Shown here piece by piece: positions 1 to 6,507 of a stretch of 7,709 nucleotides of DNA; the first letter of the stretch is position 1; each line of letters starts with the position of its first letter. Origin of the DNA: an uncultured Clostridia bacterium (lineage in GTDB: Bacteria > Bacillota > Clostridia > Oscillospirales > Ruminococcaceae); assembly GCA_938014855.1 (NCBI GenBank), contig CALLQM010000109.1, positions 1 to 7,709 on the forward strand, given 5' to 3'. The position numbers and the translations under genes were made by a program. Under the pieces are notes generated by a model that was not told where the DNA came from, did no database searches, and saw only the letters and a program-made list of their open reading frames with translations.

Positions 1-1
1 T

Positions 2-940
2 GGATTTTATCGGGGCGGCGGGGTGTTAATGAGTGCGATATCCGGAATCGATCAAGCGCTGTGGGATATCAAAGGAAAATATTTTAATGCGCCGGTCTAT
101 GAACTGCTTGGCGGTGCATGCCATTCCAAAATGAAGGTTTATTCGTGGATTGGCGGAGATCGCCCGACCGATACGGGGGCGGCGGCGAAAGAAAAGAAAG
201 ATGCCGGATTCACGGCAGTTAAAATGAACGCAACGGAAGAACTGCAGTATATCGATACCTACGATAAAATTGATGCGGTTTTGGAACGTGTCGCGGCAAT
301 TCGCGAAACGTGCGGCAGATATTTTGGCATTGCCATCGATTTTCATGGAAGAGTGCACAAACCAATGGCGAAGATTTTAGCAAAAAAGCTGGAAGAATTC
401 GATCCAATGTTTTTAGAAGAACCGGTTTTGTGCGAGAACATGGAGTACTTCCCCGAAATTGCCGCCTGCTGTAATATTCCCATTGCAACAGGTGAGCGCT
501 TGTTCTCGAAATGGGATTTTAAGCGTCTGTTCAAAACGGGCGGTGTCGACATTATTCAGCCCGATTTAAGCCACGCGGGGGGCATTACAGAAGTGAAAAA
601 AATTGCCGCAATGGCGGAGGCGCATGACGTCGCGCTGGCGCCGCATTGTCCGCTTGGCCCAATCGCGCTATCCGCTTGTCTGAATGTGGACGCGACCTGC
701 CATAATGCGGTGATTCAGGAGCAAAGCATCGGAATTCACTATAATGTAGGAAAAAGCGTTTTAGACTATGTAACCAACAAGGACGATTTCAAGTTTACAG
801 ACGGTTATGTGAACTTTCCAAAACGTCCCGGTCTTGGCGTTGAGGTAAACAAGGAATTAGTGCTGGAGGAATCCAAAAATCCTCATTCCTGGAAAAACCC
901 CGTTTGGCGCCATGCAGACGGCAGTATTGCCGAATGGTAA
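2..940 (+). CDS. dgoD: D-galactonate dehydratase (DgoD), 3' part, start lies outside the window
   Basis: Dehydrates D-galactonate to 2-dehydro-3-deoxy-D-galactonate in the cytoplasm (De Ley-Doudoroff route). It is a Mg-dependent enolase-superfamily enzyme of the mandelate racemase type. The open frame enters from the left edge, and residues FYRGG and SGIDQALWDIKGK match DgoD upstream of any internal start. The active site is complete: Asp (338-340) and His (344-346) in DFHGRVH, Glu (416-418) in EEP, Glu (494-496) in GER, His (644-646) in APHCPLGP and Glu (719-721). Adding 70 residues places these on the E. coli numbers I recall (D183, H185, E209, E235, H285, E310). It also gives a 382-residue total, the usual DgoD length, so about 70 N-terminal residues are missing. 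The barrel and C-terminal capping segment are intact. Followed after 131 bp by a GntR regulator with its own promoter. Other enolase-family acid-sugar dehydratases are less likely, given the extended identity recalled to DgoD. Confidence 0.93.
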   Translation, partial: GFYRGGGVLMSAISGIDQALWDIKGKYFNAPVYELLGGACHSKMKVYSWIGGDRPTDTGAAAKEKKDAGFTAVKMNATEELQYIDTYDKIDAVLERVAAIRETCGRYFGIAIDFHGRVHKPMAKILAKKLEEFDPMFLEEPVLCENMEYFPEIAACCNIPIATGERLFSKWDFKRLFKTGGVDIIQPDLSHAGGITEVKKIAAMAEAHDVALAPHCPLGPIALSACLNVDATCHNAVIQEQSIGIHYNVGKSVLDYVTNKDDFKFTDGYVNFPKRPGLGVEVNKELVLEESKNPHSWKNPVWRHADGSIAEW

Positions 941-956
941 AACGTGTCAAGCCAAA

Positions 957-985
957 TTGTGCAACGCTCTGCTTTATGCTATAAT
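957..985 (+). promoter_or_regulatory. Predicted sigma-A promoter for the GntR regulator
   Basis: A perfect TATAAT at 980-985 is preceded by TG at 977-978, an extended -10. A partial -35, TTGTGC (957-962), sits 17 bp upstream. It lies in the AT-rich gap between dgoD and the regulator and would start transcription near 992, giving a leader of about 80 nt. A second TATAAT at 1017-1022 has no -35 partner. No terminator is visible between dgoD and this promoter, so read-through from dgoD is also possible. Confidence 0.6.
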
Positions 986-1056
986 TTTTTATATCTATGC
1001 AATTTTCGATTTTAATTATAATTTAAAGTTTACAATTTCTTGAATCGAATTTGAGT

Positions 1057-1062
1057 AAGGAG
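1057..1062 (+). promoter_or_regulatory. Ribosome binding site that fixes the GntR start
   Basis: AAGGAG lies 9 nt before the ATG at 1072. An in-frame TTG at 1051 would add seven residues, but this Shine-Dalgarno sequence would then lie inside the coding region. The ATG at 1072 is therefore the better start. Confidence 0.8.
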
Positions 1063-1071
1063 AAACAAAAA

Positions 1072-1770
1072 ATGGAGCATCAATCGATCCCATTGGCAGA
1101 GCAGGTTTCAAACCGCATCATCAATTATATTATTGAAAATGATTTAAAACCAAACGATAAATTAGCAACCGAAAACAAGCTGACCGAAATGATGGGCGCC
1201 GGCAGAAGCACCATCCGCGAGGCAATCAAACTGCTGGTATCCCGAAATATTTTAGAGGTTCGTCATGGCTCCGGCACGTTTGTCGCAAACAATGTCGGCA
1301 TTACGGACGACCCTTTGGGCTTGTCGTTTGAAAAGGATAAGGCGCAGCTGACCAAAGATCTGCTTGCCATCCGCATGATGATCGAGCCGCCAATCACAGC
1401 GCTGGCCGCTCAAAATGCAACCGAAGAAGATATTTTAGAAATTGAAAAACATTATAAAAAAGTGGAAGAGCTCATCCATATGGGAAAGTCCTATATCGAG
1501 GAAGATATGCGCTTTCACAAAGCAATCGCACAAGCAAGCAAAAATATTGTAATACCAAAGTTATTGCCGACCATCAATCAGGCAATTAATTTATTTACCG
1601 TACGAACAGGATTCAAACTACTCAAAGAAACCATCGAAACCCACAGCGCAATGGTCAAAGCGATCAAAGAGCACGATCCGATTGCGGCTCAGGATGCAAG
1701 CACACTGCATTTGATTTACAATCGGGATTTACTTCGAAAAATAGAAAAAGAAGAAAAATCTAAAAAATAA
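1072..1770 (+). CDS. GntR-family transcriptional regulator, FadR/FCD subgroup
   Basis: A 232-residue DNA-binding regulator. Residues 7-72 form the GntR winged helix: the recognition-helix region is GRSTIREAIKLL (44-55) and the wing is VRHGSGTFV (63-71). Residues about 95-220 are an all-helical FCD effector domain. It keeps the metal-ligand spacing of that family: Asp145 and His149 (DMRFH), His191 (ETHSAM) and His213 (LHL). FCD regulators usually bind carboxylic acids or sugar acids and lose or change DNA binding when the ligand is present. It sits between dgoD and a sugar-acid dehydratase, 72 bp upstream of the latter with no clear promoter or terminator between. It probably shares a transcript with that gene and controls the local dehydratases. 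E. coli DgoR, the galactonate repressor, is also of this subgroup, but I cannot claim orthology. The tail (KIEKEEKSKK) is lysine-rich. The effector is not known. Confidence 0.88.
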   Translation: MEHQSIPLAEQVSNRIINYIIENDLKPNDKLATENKLTEMMGAGRSTIREAIKLLVSRNILEVRHGSGTFVANNVGITDDPLGLSFEKDKAQLTKDLLAIRMMIEPPITALAAQNATEEDILEIEKHYKKVEELIHMGKSYIEEDMRFHKAIAQASKNIVIPKLLPTINQAINLFTVRTGFKLLKETIETHSAMVKAIKEHDPIAAQDASTLHLIYNRDLLRKIEKEEKSKK

Positions 1771-1842
1771 AAGTGGTACGGTTCTTTCGTTCGCTTTTAC
1801 ATTGCGGGGACGGTTAGAAGGATAAAAAACGAGGTTATTTTT

Positions 1843-3561
1843 ATGTATAACAGTCAAAAAGTAAGGCAATTAGCATCGGAAATGGACCCGCTGAGAATGG
1901 GAATGGGATGGACCGCCCAGGATTTGGAAAAACCGCAGATCATGATAGAAAGCACGTTTGGAGATAGTCACCCGGGTTCCGCGCACCTACTTCAATTGGT
2001 GGAACATGCGGCGGAAACGGTCAATGCAAACGGTGCAAAAGCGGCACGTTATTTTGCAACCGATATTTGTGATGGAATGGCGCAGGGGCATGACGGCATC
2101 AACTATTCCCTTGCCAGCAGGGACACCATTGCAAATCTAATTGAAATCCATGCGAATGCGACGACCTTTGATGCGGGTGTTTTCATCGCAAGCTGTGACA
2201 AAGCAATTCCCGCGCATCTGATGGCGATTGGACGGCTGAACATTCCAAGCATCATTGTAACCGGCGGCGTGATGGATGCCGGTCCGGAACTGCTGACGCT
2301 GGAACAAATCGGCATGTACAGCGCGATGTATGAGCGCGGCGAAATTTCCGAAGAAAAGTTTACATATTATAAACAACACGCCTGCCCTTCCTGCGGCGCA
2401 TGCAGTTTCATGGGTACTGCGTCCACCATGCAGATTATGGCGGAGGCTCTGGGGCTGATGCTTCCCGGAAGCGCTCTGATGCCTGCAACATGCAAGGATT
2501 TGCTGGAAGTGGCGAAACGTGCAGGTGAACAAGCGGTTGTTTTAGCGAAAAAAGGGCTGAAAGCACGCGACATCGTGACCCGTGACAGCTTTGAAAACGC
2601 CATTATGGTTCATGCCGCAATCAGCGGTTCTACCAACAGCCTGCTCCACTTGCCTGCCGCCGCCCACGAGTTTGGAATCGAACTGGATTCGAATGACTTT
2701 GATCGAATTCACCGCAACGCACATTATCTTTTGGACATTCGTCCTGCCGGCAGGTGGCCTGCGCAGTTCTTCTACTATGCCGGCGGTGTGCCGACCATCA
2801 TGGAAGAAATTAAGAGCATGCTCCATTTGGATGCAATGACTGTTACCGGAAAAACGCTGGGCGAAAATTTGGAAGAACTAAAAAATAACGGATATTACGA
2901 AAAATGCGAAGCATATTTAAAGCCTTGGAACTTAAAACGCACCGATGTCATCCGCAAATTTGAAGAACCAATCGGAGAAAACGGAACGATTGCGATTCTA
3001 AAAGGAAACCTTGCCCCTGACGGAAGTGTGGTCAAACACAGTGCCGTACCAAAAGAAATGTTTACCGCTGTGTTAAATGCGCGTCCGTTTGACTCGGAGG
3101 AGGAAGCCCTCGACGCGGTTCTGCATCACAAAATCAAGCCGGGCGATGCGGTGTTTATCCGCTATGAGGGACCATGCGGTTCGGGTATGCCGGAAATGTT
3201 CTATACGACCGAAGCGATTTCTTCCGACCCGGAACTTGCAAAAAGCATTGCGCTGATTACCGACGGACGGTATTCCGGCGCAAGCAAAGGTCCCGCAATT
3301 GGTCATGTCAGCCCAGAAGCGGCAAAAGGCGGACCGATTGCATTGGTTGAGGAAGGCGATTTAATCAAAATCGATATTCCCAACCGGATTTTGGCAATTG
3401 TAGGCGTTCAGGGAGAGCACAAAACGCTGCAGGAAATGGATGCAGTTTTAAAGGAGCGCAGACGCTTGTGGAAGCCGAAAGAGCCGAAGTATACTCATGG
3501 TGTGCTGAAAATTTATGCACAGCATGCGGTTTCCCCGATCAAGGGCGGATACATGGATTAA
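1843..3561 (+). CDS. IlvD/Edd-family dehydratase, probably for a sugar acid (YjhG/YagF-like)
   Basis: A 572-residue iron-sulfur dehydratase of the family that includes dihydroxy-acid dehydratase (IlvD), 6-phosphogluconate dehydratase (Edd) and pentonate dehydratases. Such enzymes remove water from a 2,3-dihydroxy acid to give a 2-keto-3-deoxy acid. Seen: Cys118 in ASCDK; the CPSCGACSFMGTA block (181-193) with Cys187 at the usual cluster position; CDGMAQGHDG (76-85); and TDGRYSGASKG with Ser478, the likely catalytic base position. Where IlvD-type [2Fe-2S] enzymes have a first cluster cysteine (NPC-x-x-H), this protein reads HPGSAH (43-48), so that cysteine is absent. The CDG motif and the opening GMGW resemble Edd and YjhG/YagF more than IlvD. 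GAGG at 1831-1834, 8 nt before the ATG, supports the start. The neighbours (dgoD, an FCD regulator, uxaC) argue for an aldonate or hexonate substrate rather than branched-chain amino-acid synthesis. The exact substrate cannot be read from the sequence. Confidence 0.85.
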   Translation: MYNSQKVRQLASEMDPLRMGMGWTAQDLEKPQIMIESTFGDSHPGSAHLLQLVEHAAETVNANGAKAARYFATDICDGMAQGHDGINYSLASRDTIANLIEIHANATTFDAGVFIASCDKAIPAHLMAIGRLNIPSIIVTGGVMDAGPELLTLEQIGMYSAMYERGEISEEKFTYYKQHACPSCGACSFMGTASTMQIMAEALGLMLPGSALMPATCKDLLEVAKRAGEQAVVLAKKGLKARDIVTRDSFENAIMVHAAISGSTNSLLHLPAAAHEFGIELDSNDFDRIHRNAHYLLDIRPAGRWPAQFFYYAGGVPTIMEEIKSMLHLDAMTVTGKTLGENLEELKNNGYYEKCEAYLKPWNLKRTDVIRKFEEPIGENGTIAILKGNLAPDGSVVKHSAVPKEMFTAVLNARPFDSEEEALDAVLHHKIKPGDAVFIRYEGPCGSGMPEMFYTTEAISSDPELAKSIALITDGRYSGASKGPAIGHVSPEAAKGGPIALVEEGDLIKIDIPNRILAIVGVQGEHKTLQEMDAVLKERRRLWKPKEPKYTHGVLKIYAQHAVSPIKGGYMD

Positions 3562-3600
3562 TCTCTTATCTGCTCTGCTCAGAAAGTTTATAACAAAGCA

Positions 3601-3634
3601 AAAAGAGCCCCGTCCAATTGGACGGGGCTCTTTT
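3601..3634. terminator. Bidirectional intrinsic terminator between convergent genes
   Basis: A perfect 34-bp palindrome: arms AAAAGAGCCCCGTCC (3601-3615) and GGACGGGGCTCTTTT (3620-3634) around a four-base AATT loop. The GC-rich core is 11 bp. It ends in four T on the plus strand and five T on the minus strand. It begins 39 bp past the stop of the IlvD/Edd gene and 13 bp past the stop of uxaC, so it can end both convergent transcripts. Confidence 0.93.
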
Positions 3635-3647
3635 ACATATACAAGAA

Positions 3648-5057
3648 TTAGATATCAAAACCAAAGTAATTTTTGGTGTTGTTGTAGCAGATATCTTCCA
3701 CAATCTGGCCGAGAAGTTTGCGGTCGTCGGGGAATTCTCCGTTTTCCACCCATGTGCCGATGAGGTTGCACAGGATGCGGCGGAAATATTCGTGACGGGT
3801 GTAGGACAGATAGCTGCGGGAGTCGGTCAGCATACCGATGAAGTTGCCAAGCAGAGACAGGTTTGCAAGGCTGGTAAGCTGTTTTTCCATGCCAACTTTG
3901 GTGTCGTTAAACCACCAAGCGGAACCCTGCTGGAGTTTTCCGGCAACGCCGGTTCCTTGGAAGCATCCGAGAACGGTGCCCAGCATTTCGTTATCCGACT
4001 GGTTGAGCGAATACAAAACAGTTTTCGGCAGTTCGTCGGTTGCGTCCAATGCATTGAGGAATTCAGTCAATGCGAATGCATCCAGTGTATTGCCCATGCA
4101 GTCAAATCCGGTGTCGGCTCCAAGACGGTCAAACATGCGCTTATTGGTGTTGCGGACAGCCGAGAAGTGCAGCTGCATCACCCAGTTGCGGTGTGCATAC
4201 TGATGAGCCAAGAAAACAAGAATACCGGTTTTATATTTGAGCACATCGTCCGAAGAAAGAGTCTTTCCGGCGAGTGCATTTTTCACGATGGTGTTGAGTT
4301 CTTCATTGGTTGCAGGTGCATAAAACGCAAAATCAAGCGCATGGTCGGACGCACGGCAGCCATTTTCTGCAAAGTAATCCAAACGATTATGAAGTGCGGC
4401 GCACATCGATTCAAAATCTTTGACCTCAACGCCGGAAACGGAGGACAGCGTTTTGACATAGCCCTGATAAGGAGCCTGTTCAATGTTCATTGCTTTGTCC
4501 GGACGCCATGCAGGCAGAACTTTGACTTCCCAGTTTTTATCTGCGGCAAGCTGTTTGTGATAGCGCAGATCATCAATCGGGTCATCGGTGGTGCAGATCA
4601 GTTTTACATTGGAGCGGCGGATGATTCCGCGAACGCCCATATCCGGCTCTGCAAGTTTCTTATTGCACAAATCCCAAACTTCCTGTGCAGTATCGGCGCC
4701 AAGTCTGCCGTGATAATCAAAATAGCGCTGAAGCTCCAAGTGAGTCCAGTGATAAAGCGGGTTTCCGATGGCTTTATCGAGAGTTTCCGCCCAAGCCTGG
4801 AATTTTTCGCGGTCATCAACGTTTCCGGTGATAGCTTCTTCGGGAACACCGTTGGTGCGGATTTGACGCCATTTGTAATGGTCGCCTGCAAGCCACGGCT
4901 GTGCAATGTTGTCGTAATGATGGTCTTCGGCGATTTCAGCCGGATTGATGTGGCAGTGATAATCAATGATCGGCATTTTTTCCGCATGATTGTGGAAAAG
5001 GTCTTTTGCAACTTCGTTGCTTAGCAAGAAATCAGCATCCATGAATGGTTTGCTCAT
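3648..5057 (-). CDS. uxaC: Glucuronate/galacturonate isomerase (uronate isomerase)
   Basis: Interconverts D-glucuronate with D-fructuronate and D-galacturonate with D-tagaturonate, the first cytoplasmic step of hexuronate breakdown. The 469 residues match the family length (470 in E. coli). Family blocks are present throughout: PFMDADFLLSNEVA near the start, the metal-binding DYHCH (32-36), GDHYKWRQIRTNG (58-70), GNPLYHWTHLEL (98-109), TTDDPIDD (156-163), LPAWRPDKAMNIEQA, GSAWWFND, and near the C-terminus GMLTDSRSYLSYTRHEYFRR. The minus-strand ATG is preceded by AAGGAAGG with 8-nt spacing (5066-5073). It lies 131 bp downstream of a LacI-family regulator on the same strand and converges on the IlvD/Edd gene across a shared terminator. 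Codon choice is biased: only one TTA, CTA or TCA codon (codon 12) occurs in the whole gene, unlike the left-hand genes. That suggests strong expression. Confidence 0.97.
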   Translation of the reverse strand: MSKPFMDADFLLSNEVAKDLFHNHAEKMPIIDYHCHINPAEIAEDHHYDNIAQPWLAGDHYKWRQIRTNGVPEEAITGNVDDREKFQAWAETLDKAIGNPLYHWTHLELQRYFDYHGRLGADTAQEVWDLCNKKLAEPDMGVRGIIRRSNVKLICTTDDPIDDLRYHKQLAADKNWEVKVLPAWRPDKAMNIEQAPYQGYVKTLSSVSGVEVKDFESMCAALHNRLDYFAENGCRASDHALDFAFYAPATNEELNTIVKNALAGKTLSSDDVLKYKTGILVFLAHQYAHRNWVMQLHFSAVRNTNKRMFDRLGADTGFDCMGNTLDAFALTEFLNALDATDELPKTVLYSLNQSDNEMLGTVLGCFQGTGVAGKLQQGSAWWFNDTKVGMEKQLTSLANLSLLGNFIGMLTDSRSYLSYTRHEYFRRILCNLIGTWVENGEFPDDRKLLGQIVEDICYNNTKNYFGFDI

Positions 5058-5126
5058 GTATATTACCTTCCTTTATGATTTAATGTTCTGTCTATCAAAG
5101 GGTTCGGCACCCAAATAGCACCATAA

Positions 5127-5132
5127 ATTATA
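5127..5132 (-). promoter_or_regulatory. Possible -10 element of a uxaC promoter
   Basis: TATAAT on the minus strand, about 70 bp before the uxaC start codon, in the AT-rich gap after lacI. The -35 region at 17-18 bp (TTTCCT or TTTTCC) is poor. Either this promoter needs an activator or uxaC is mainly transcribed with lacI. The gap between the two genes holds no convincing intrinsic terminator. Confidence 0.4.
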
Positions 5133-5152
5133 TAATTATGCATGGAAATAGG

Positions 5153-5188
5153 AAAAGCGCAGAAAATAAACAAGTATCAGCCGCTTTT
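5153..5188 (-). repeat. Inverted repeat just after lacI
   Basis: AAAAGCG (5153-5159) and CGCTTTT (5182-5188) are exact inverted copies separated by 22 bp, starting right after the lacI stop codon. The stem is short, the loop long, and no separate T-run follows, so it is a poor terminator. The halves contain AAGCG/CGCTT, the same half-site as the operator in the lacI promoter, so a split repressor site is possible but unproven. Confidence 0.3.
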
Positions 5189-6184
5189 CTAAAGCTTGGT
5201 CGAAAAACGCTTGACCAATTCACCGGAAAGCGTGGTTTTGTCGGGAAAATCTTTTCCGCCAATCACGCCAAACAGCGTGGAAATTGCGGTCATGCAAAGC
5301 GCTTCCACACGGCTGTCTACGGAAGTGAGCTCCGGCTCACAGCATCGGGCAAGAACGGAATTGTTATAGCCGATGACTTCCAAATCCGACGGGATAAGCC
5401 GCCCGTGCGCCAAAGCGGATTTCACAGCGGCAACGGCAAGCGCGTCTTCCGAAGTCACAACCGCATCAATCGGAATCTGCGAATCAAAAATTTGGTCAAA
5501 CTCACGCCTCATAGTTGGAACCCCTTTTGAACTGCAGTGGACGATCATCCGCTCGTCTACGGGGATTCCTGCCGACGCAAGCGCACAGCGGTAGCCGTCC
5601 AGCTTCTGCCGCCCGGAATAAGTGGTGGTATCGTAGGCATAGAGAATATGCCGGCGCCCTCTTTGAATCAGCGAATCCACGGCATCCCGCACCGATCCGA
5701 AATCGTCGCAGACGATGCAATATACGTTTTTTGCTTTCACGTAGCCGTTAATCAGCAGAATCGGAACCTGCTTGGCGGCATTTTCAATGTAAGCGGTATC
5801 GCCGGTGAGAAAATGGGAGCCAACCAAAATAATGGCATCCACACGCTTGGAAAGCAGGATACTCAAATATCCTTTTTTATCTTCCAGCTCGCCGCCGGTA
5901 CAGCACAGCAGGGAATCGTAGTTTTGGCGGCGCAGTTCCCGCTCCAGTGTGGAGACCGCATGTGCAAGGTAAATATCGGCGACATCCATGCATAAAATGC
6001 CGACCGTTTTCATGCTGTTAAGTCCCAAACCGCGCGCGATTGCGTTGGGAACATAGCCTTTTTCCGCCATGACTGCAAGCACACGCTGGCGGGTCGCTTC
6101 GCTGACGCCCTTCTTGTTGTTGATTACACGGCTGACGGTAGCGATGGAGACACCCGATTTTTTGGAAATATCATAAATGGTCAT
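5189..6184 (-). CDS. LacI-family transcriptional regulator, probable hexuronate repressor
   Basis: A 331-residue regulator. Residues 1-25 form the LacI helix-turn-helix (TIYDISKKSGVSIATVSRVINN, recognition helix about 14-22). The hinge helix follows (PNAIARGL, 46-53), then a periplasmic-binding-protein-like effector domain from about 59 (KTVGILCMDVADIY) to the end, including VDAIILVGS and IDAVVTSEDALAVAA. The minus-strand ATG has GAGGTG 5 nt upstream (6190-6195). It lies between uxaC (same strand, 131 bp downstream) and the divergent uxaB. Firmicutes commonly control uxa/uxu genes with LacI-family proteins such as ExuR, so the ligand is probably a hexuronate or pathway intermediate; this is inference. 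Palindromes with a central CG sit in its own promoter and just after the uxaB promoter, which suggests autoregulation and control of uxaB. A role as a global regulator such as CcpA is less likely given the location. Confidence 0.9.
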   Translation of the reverse strand: MTIYDISKKSGVSIATVSRVINNKKGVSEATRQRVLAVMAEKGYVPNAIARGLGLNSMKTVGILCMDVADIYLAHAVSTLERELRRQNYDSLLCCTGGELEDKKGYLSILLSKRVDAIILVGSHFLTGDTAYIENAAKQVPILLINGYVKAKNVYCIVCDDFGSVRDAVDSLIQRGRRHILYAYDTTTYSGRQKLDGYRCALASAGIPVDERMIVHCSSKGVPTMRREFDQIFDSQIPIDAVVTSEDALAVAAVKSALAHGRLIPSDLEVIGYNNSVLARCCEPELTSVDSRVEALCMTAISTLFGVIGGKDFPDKTTLSGELVKRFSTKL

Positions 6185-6231
6185 TCAATCACCTCGAATC
6201 AACCGGTTTTCAATGTACGGTTGCTGTATAA

Positions 6232-6260
6232 ATTATAAGCCAAATGTAAGCGCTTTACAA
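6232..6260 (-). promoter_or_regulatory. Predicted lacI promoter
   Basis: On the minus strand, a perfect TATAAT (6237-6232) lies 17 bp after TTGTAA (6260-6255), which matches the -35 consensus at four of six bases. The start point would fall near 6225, about 40 nt before the lacI ATG. The 15-bp operator at 6245-6259 covers most of the spacer and overlaps the -35. Confidence 0.65.
6245..6259. promoter_or_regulatory. LacI-type operator within the lacI promoter
   Basis: TGTAAGCGCTTTACA is a near-perfect palindrome with an AAGCGCTT core (6248-6255) and a central CG, typical of LacI-family sites. It sits between the -35 and -10 of the lacI promoter, where bound protein would block polymerase. It fits the CcpA cre consensus imperfectly (about 12 of 14 positions on one strand), so catabolite control is a second possibility. 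Confidence 0.65.
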
Positions 6261-6276
6261 CCATTTTCTTTCTATA

Positions 6277-6291
6277 ACCGATAAGTTCGGT
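6277..6291. repeat. Short inverted repeat in the lacI-uxaB region
   Basis: ACCGA (6277-6281) and TCGGT (6287-6291) are exact inverted copies with a 5-bp gap. The dyad differs from the two LacI-type sites and lies about 80 bp before the uxaB -35. It could be an activator or second-regulator site, or chance. Confidence 0.3.
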
Positions 6292-6371
6292 GAAAACCGC
6301 TAAATATAAAGCGATATTTTACACGTATTGACTGAAATTTTGGAAATGGCATTGAAACACCATCCATTCTA

Positions 6372-6400
6372 TTGACTTTTTTCTGCTGTATCATTATCAT
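6372..6400 (+). promoter_or_regulatory. Predicted uxaB promoter
   Basis: TTGACT (6372-6377) and TATCAT (6395-6400) are separated by exactly 17 bp, each with five of six consensus bases. This is the best promoter in the window. Transcription would start near 6407, leaving a leader of about 100 nt before the uxaB ATG. Confidence 0.75.
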
Positions 6401-6416
6401 GGATGTAAGGGTATAA

Positions 6417-6430
6417 CGTAACCGCTTACG
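6417..6430. promoter_or_regulatory. LacI-type operator just downstream of the uxaB promoter
   Basis: CGTAACCGCTTACG has perfect 5-bp arms (CGTAA/TTACG) around CCGC, with a single mismatched pair. It shares GTAA-n-CGCTT with the site in the lacI promoter. Its position about 10-23 nt after the predicted start suits a repressor that blocks initiation or early elongation. Confidence 0.6.
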
Positions 6431-6443
6431 CCGCCTGTAATTC

Positions 6444-6477
6444 CTGCTTTACGGTGTTCGGCAATGCGGCAAAGCAG
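6444..6477 (+). repeat. Stem-loop in the uxaB leader
   Basis: CTGCTTT (6444-6450) pairs exactly with AAAGCAG (6471-6477) across a 20-nt loop in the predicted uxaB leader. It ends 17 nt before the AGGGGA ribosome site. No T-run follows, so it is not a terminator. It may stabilise the mRNA or be chance. Confidence 0.35.
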
Positions 6478-6507
6478 ATAAGAAACTATGAAAAAGGGGA
6501 TATTTAC

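Larger units (their letters stand above)
6185..6507. other. Divergent regulatory region between lacI and uxaB
   Basis: This 323-bp AT-rich stretch has no credible gene. From left to right it holds the lacI ribosome site and promoter with an overlapping operator, an ACCGA-N5-TCGGT repeat (6277-6291), the uxaB promoter, a second operator, a leader hairpin (6444-6477) and the uxaB ribosome site AGGGGA (6495-6500). A 9-bp inverted repeat, CGGTTTTCA (6204-6212) and TGAAAACCG (6291-6299), brackets the lacI promoter. No recognised riboswitch fold was seen. Confidence 0.8.

Noticed and set aside
922..950. Minus-strand TTGACA (945-950) with AATACT 16 bp downstream at the dgoD 3' end
   Set aside because: A promoter there would only read antisense into dgoD, with no minus-strand gene behind it. 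The -10 matches four of six bases, so chance is likely.
1051..1071. TTG at 1051 as the start of the GntR regulator
   Set aside because: The AAGGAG sequence at 1057-1062 is correctly spaced for the ATG at 1072 and would lie inside the coding region if TTG were used.
3618..5024. A 468-codon open frame on the plus strand across uxaC
   Set aside because: It is codon-aligned and antisense to uxaC. It stays open because uxaC avoids TTA, CTA and TCA codons. It shows no family resemblance, while the minus strand is an unmistakable UxaC.
6328..6356. A second TTGACT at 6328-6333 as a uxaB -35
   Set aside because: No acceptable -10 lies 16-18 bp downstream, while the TTGACT at 6372 has TATCAT at exactly 17 bp.
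6185..6507. A riboswitch or small RNA gene in the lacI-uxaB gap
   Set aside because: No recognisable conserved riboswitch core and no terminator hairpin with a T-run were found. Promoters and operators explain most of the region.
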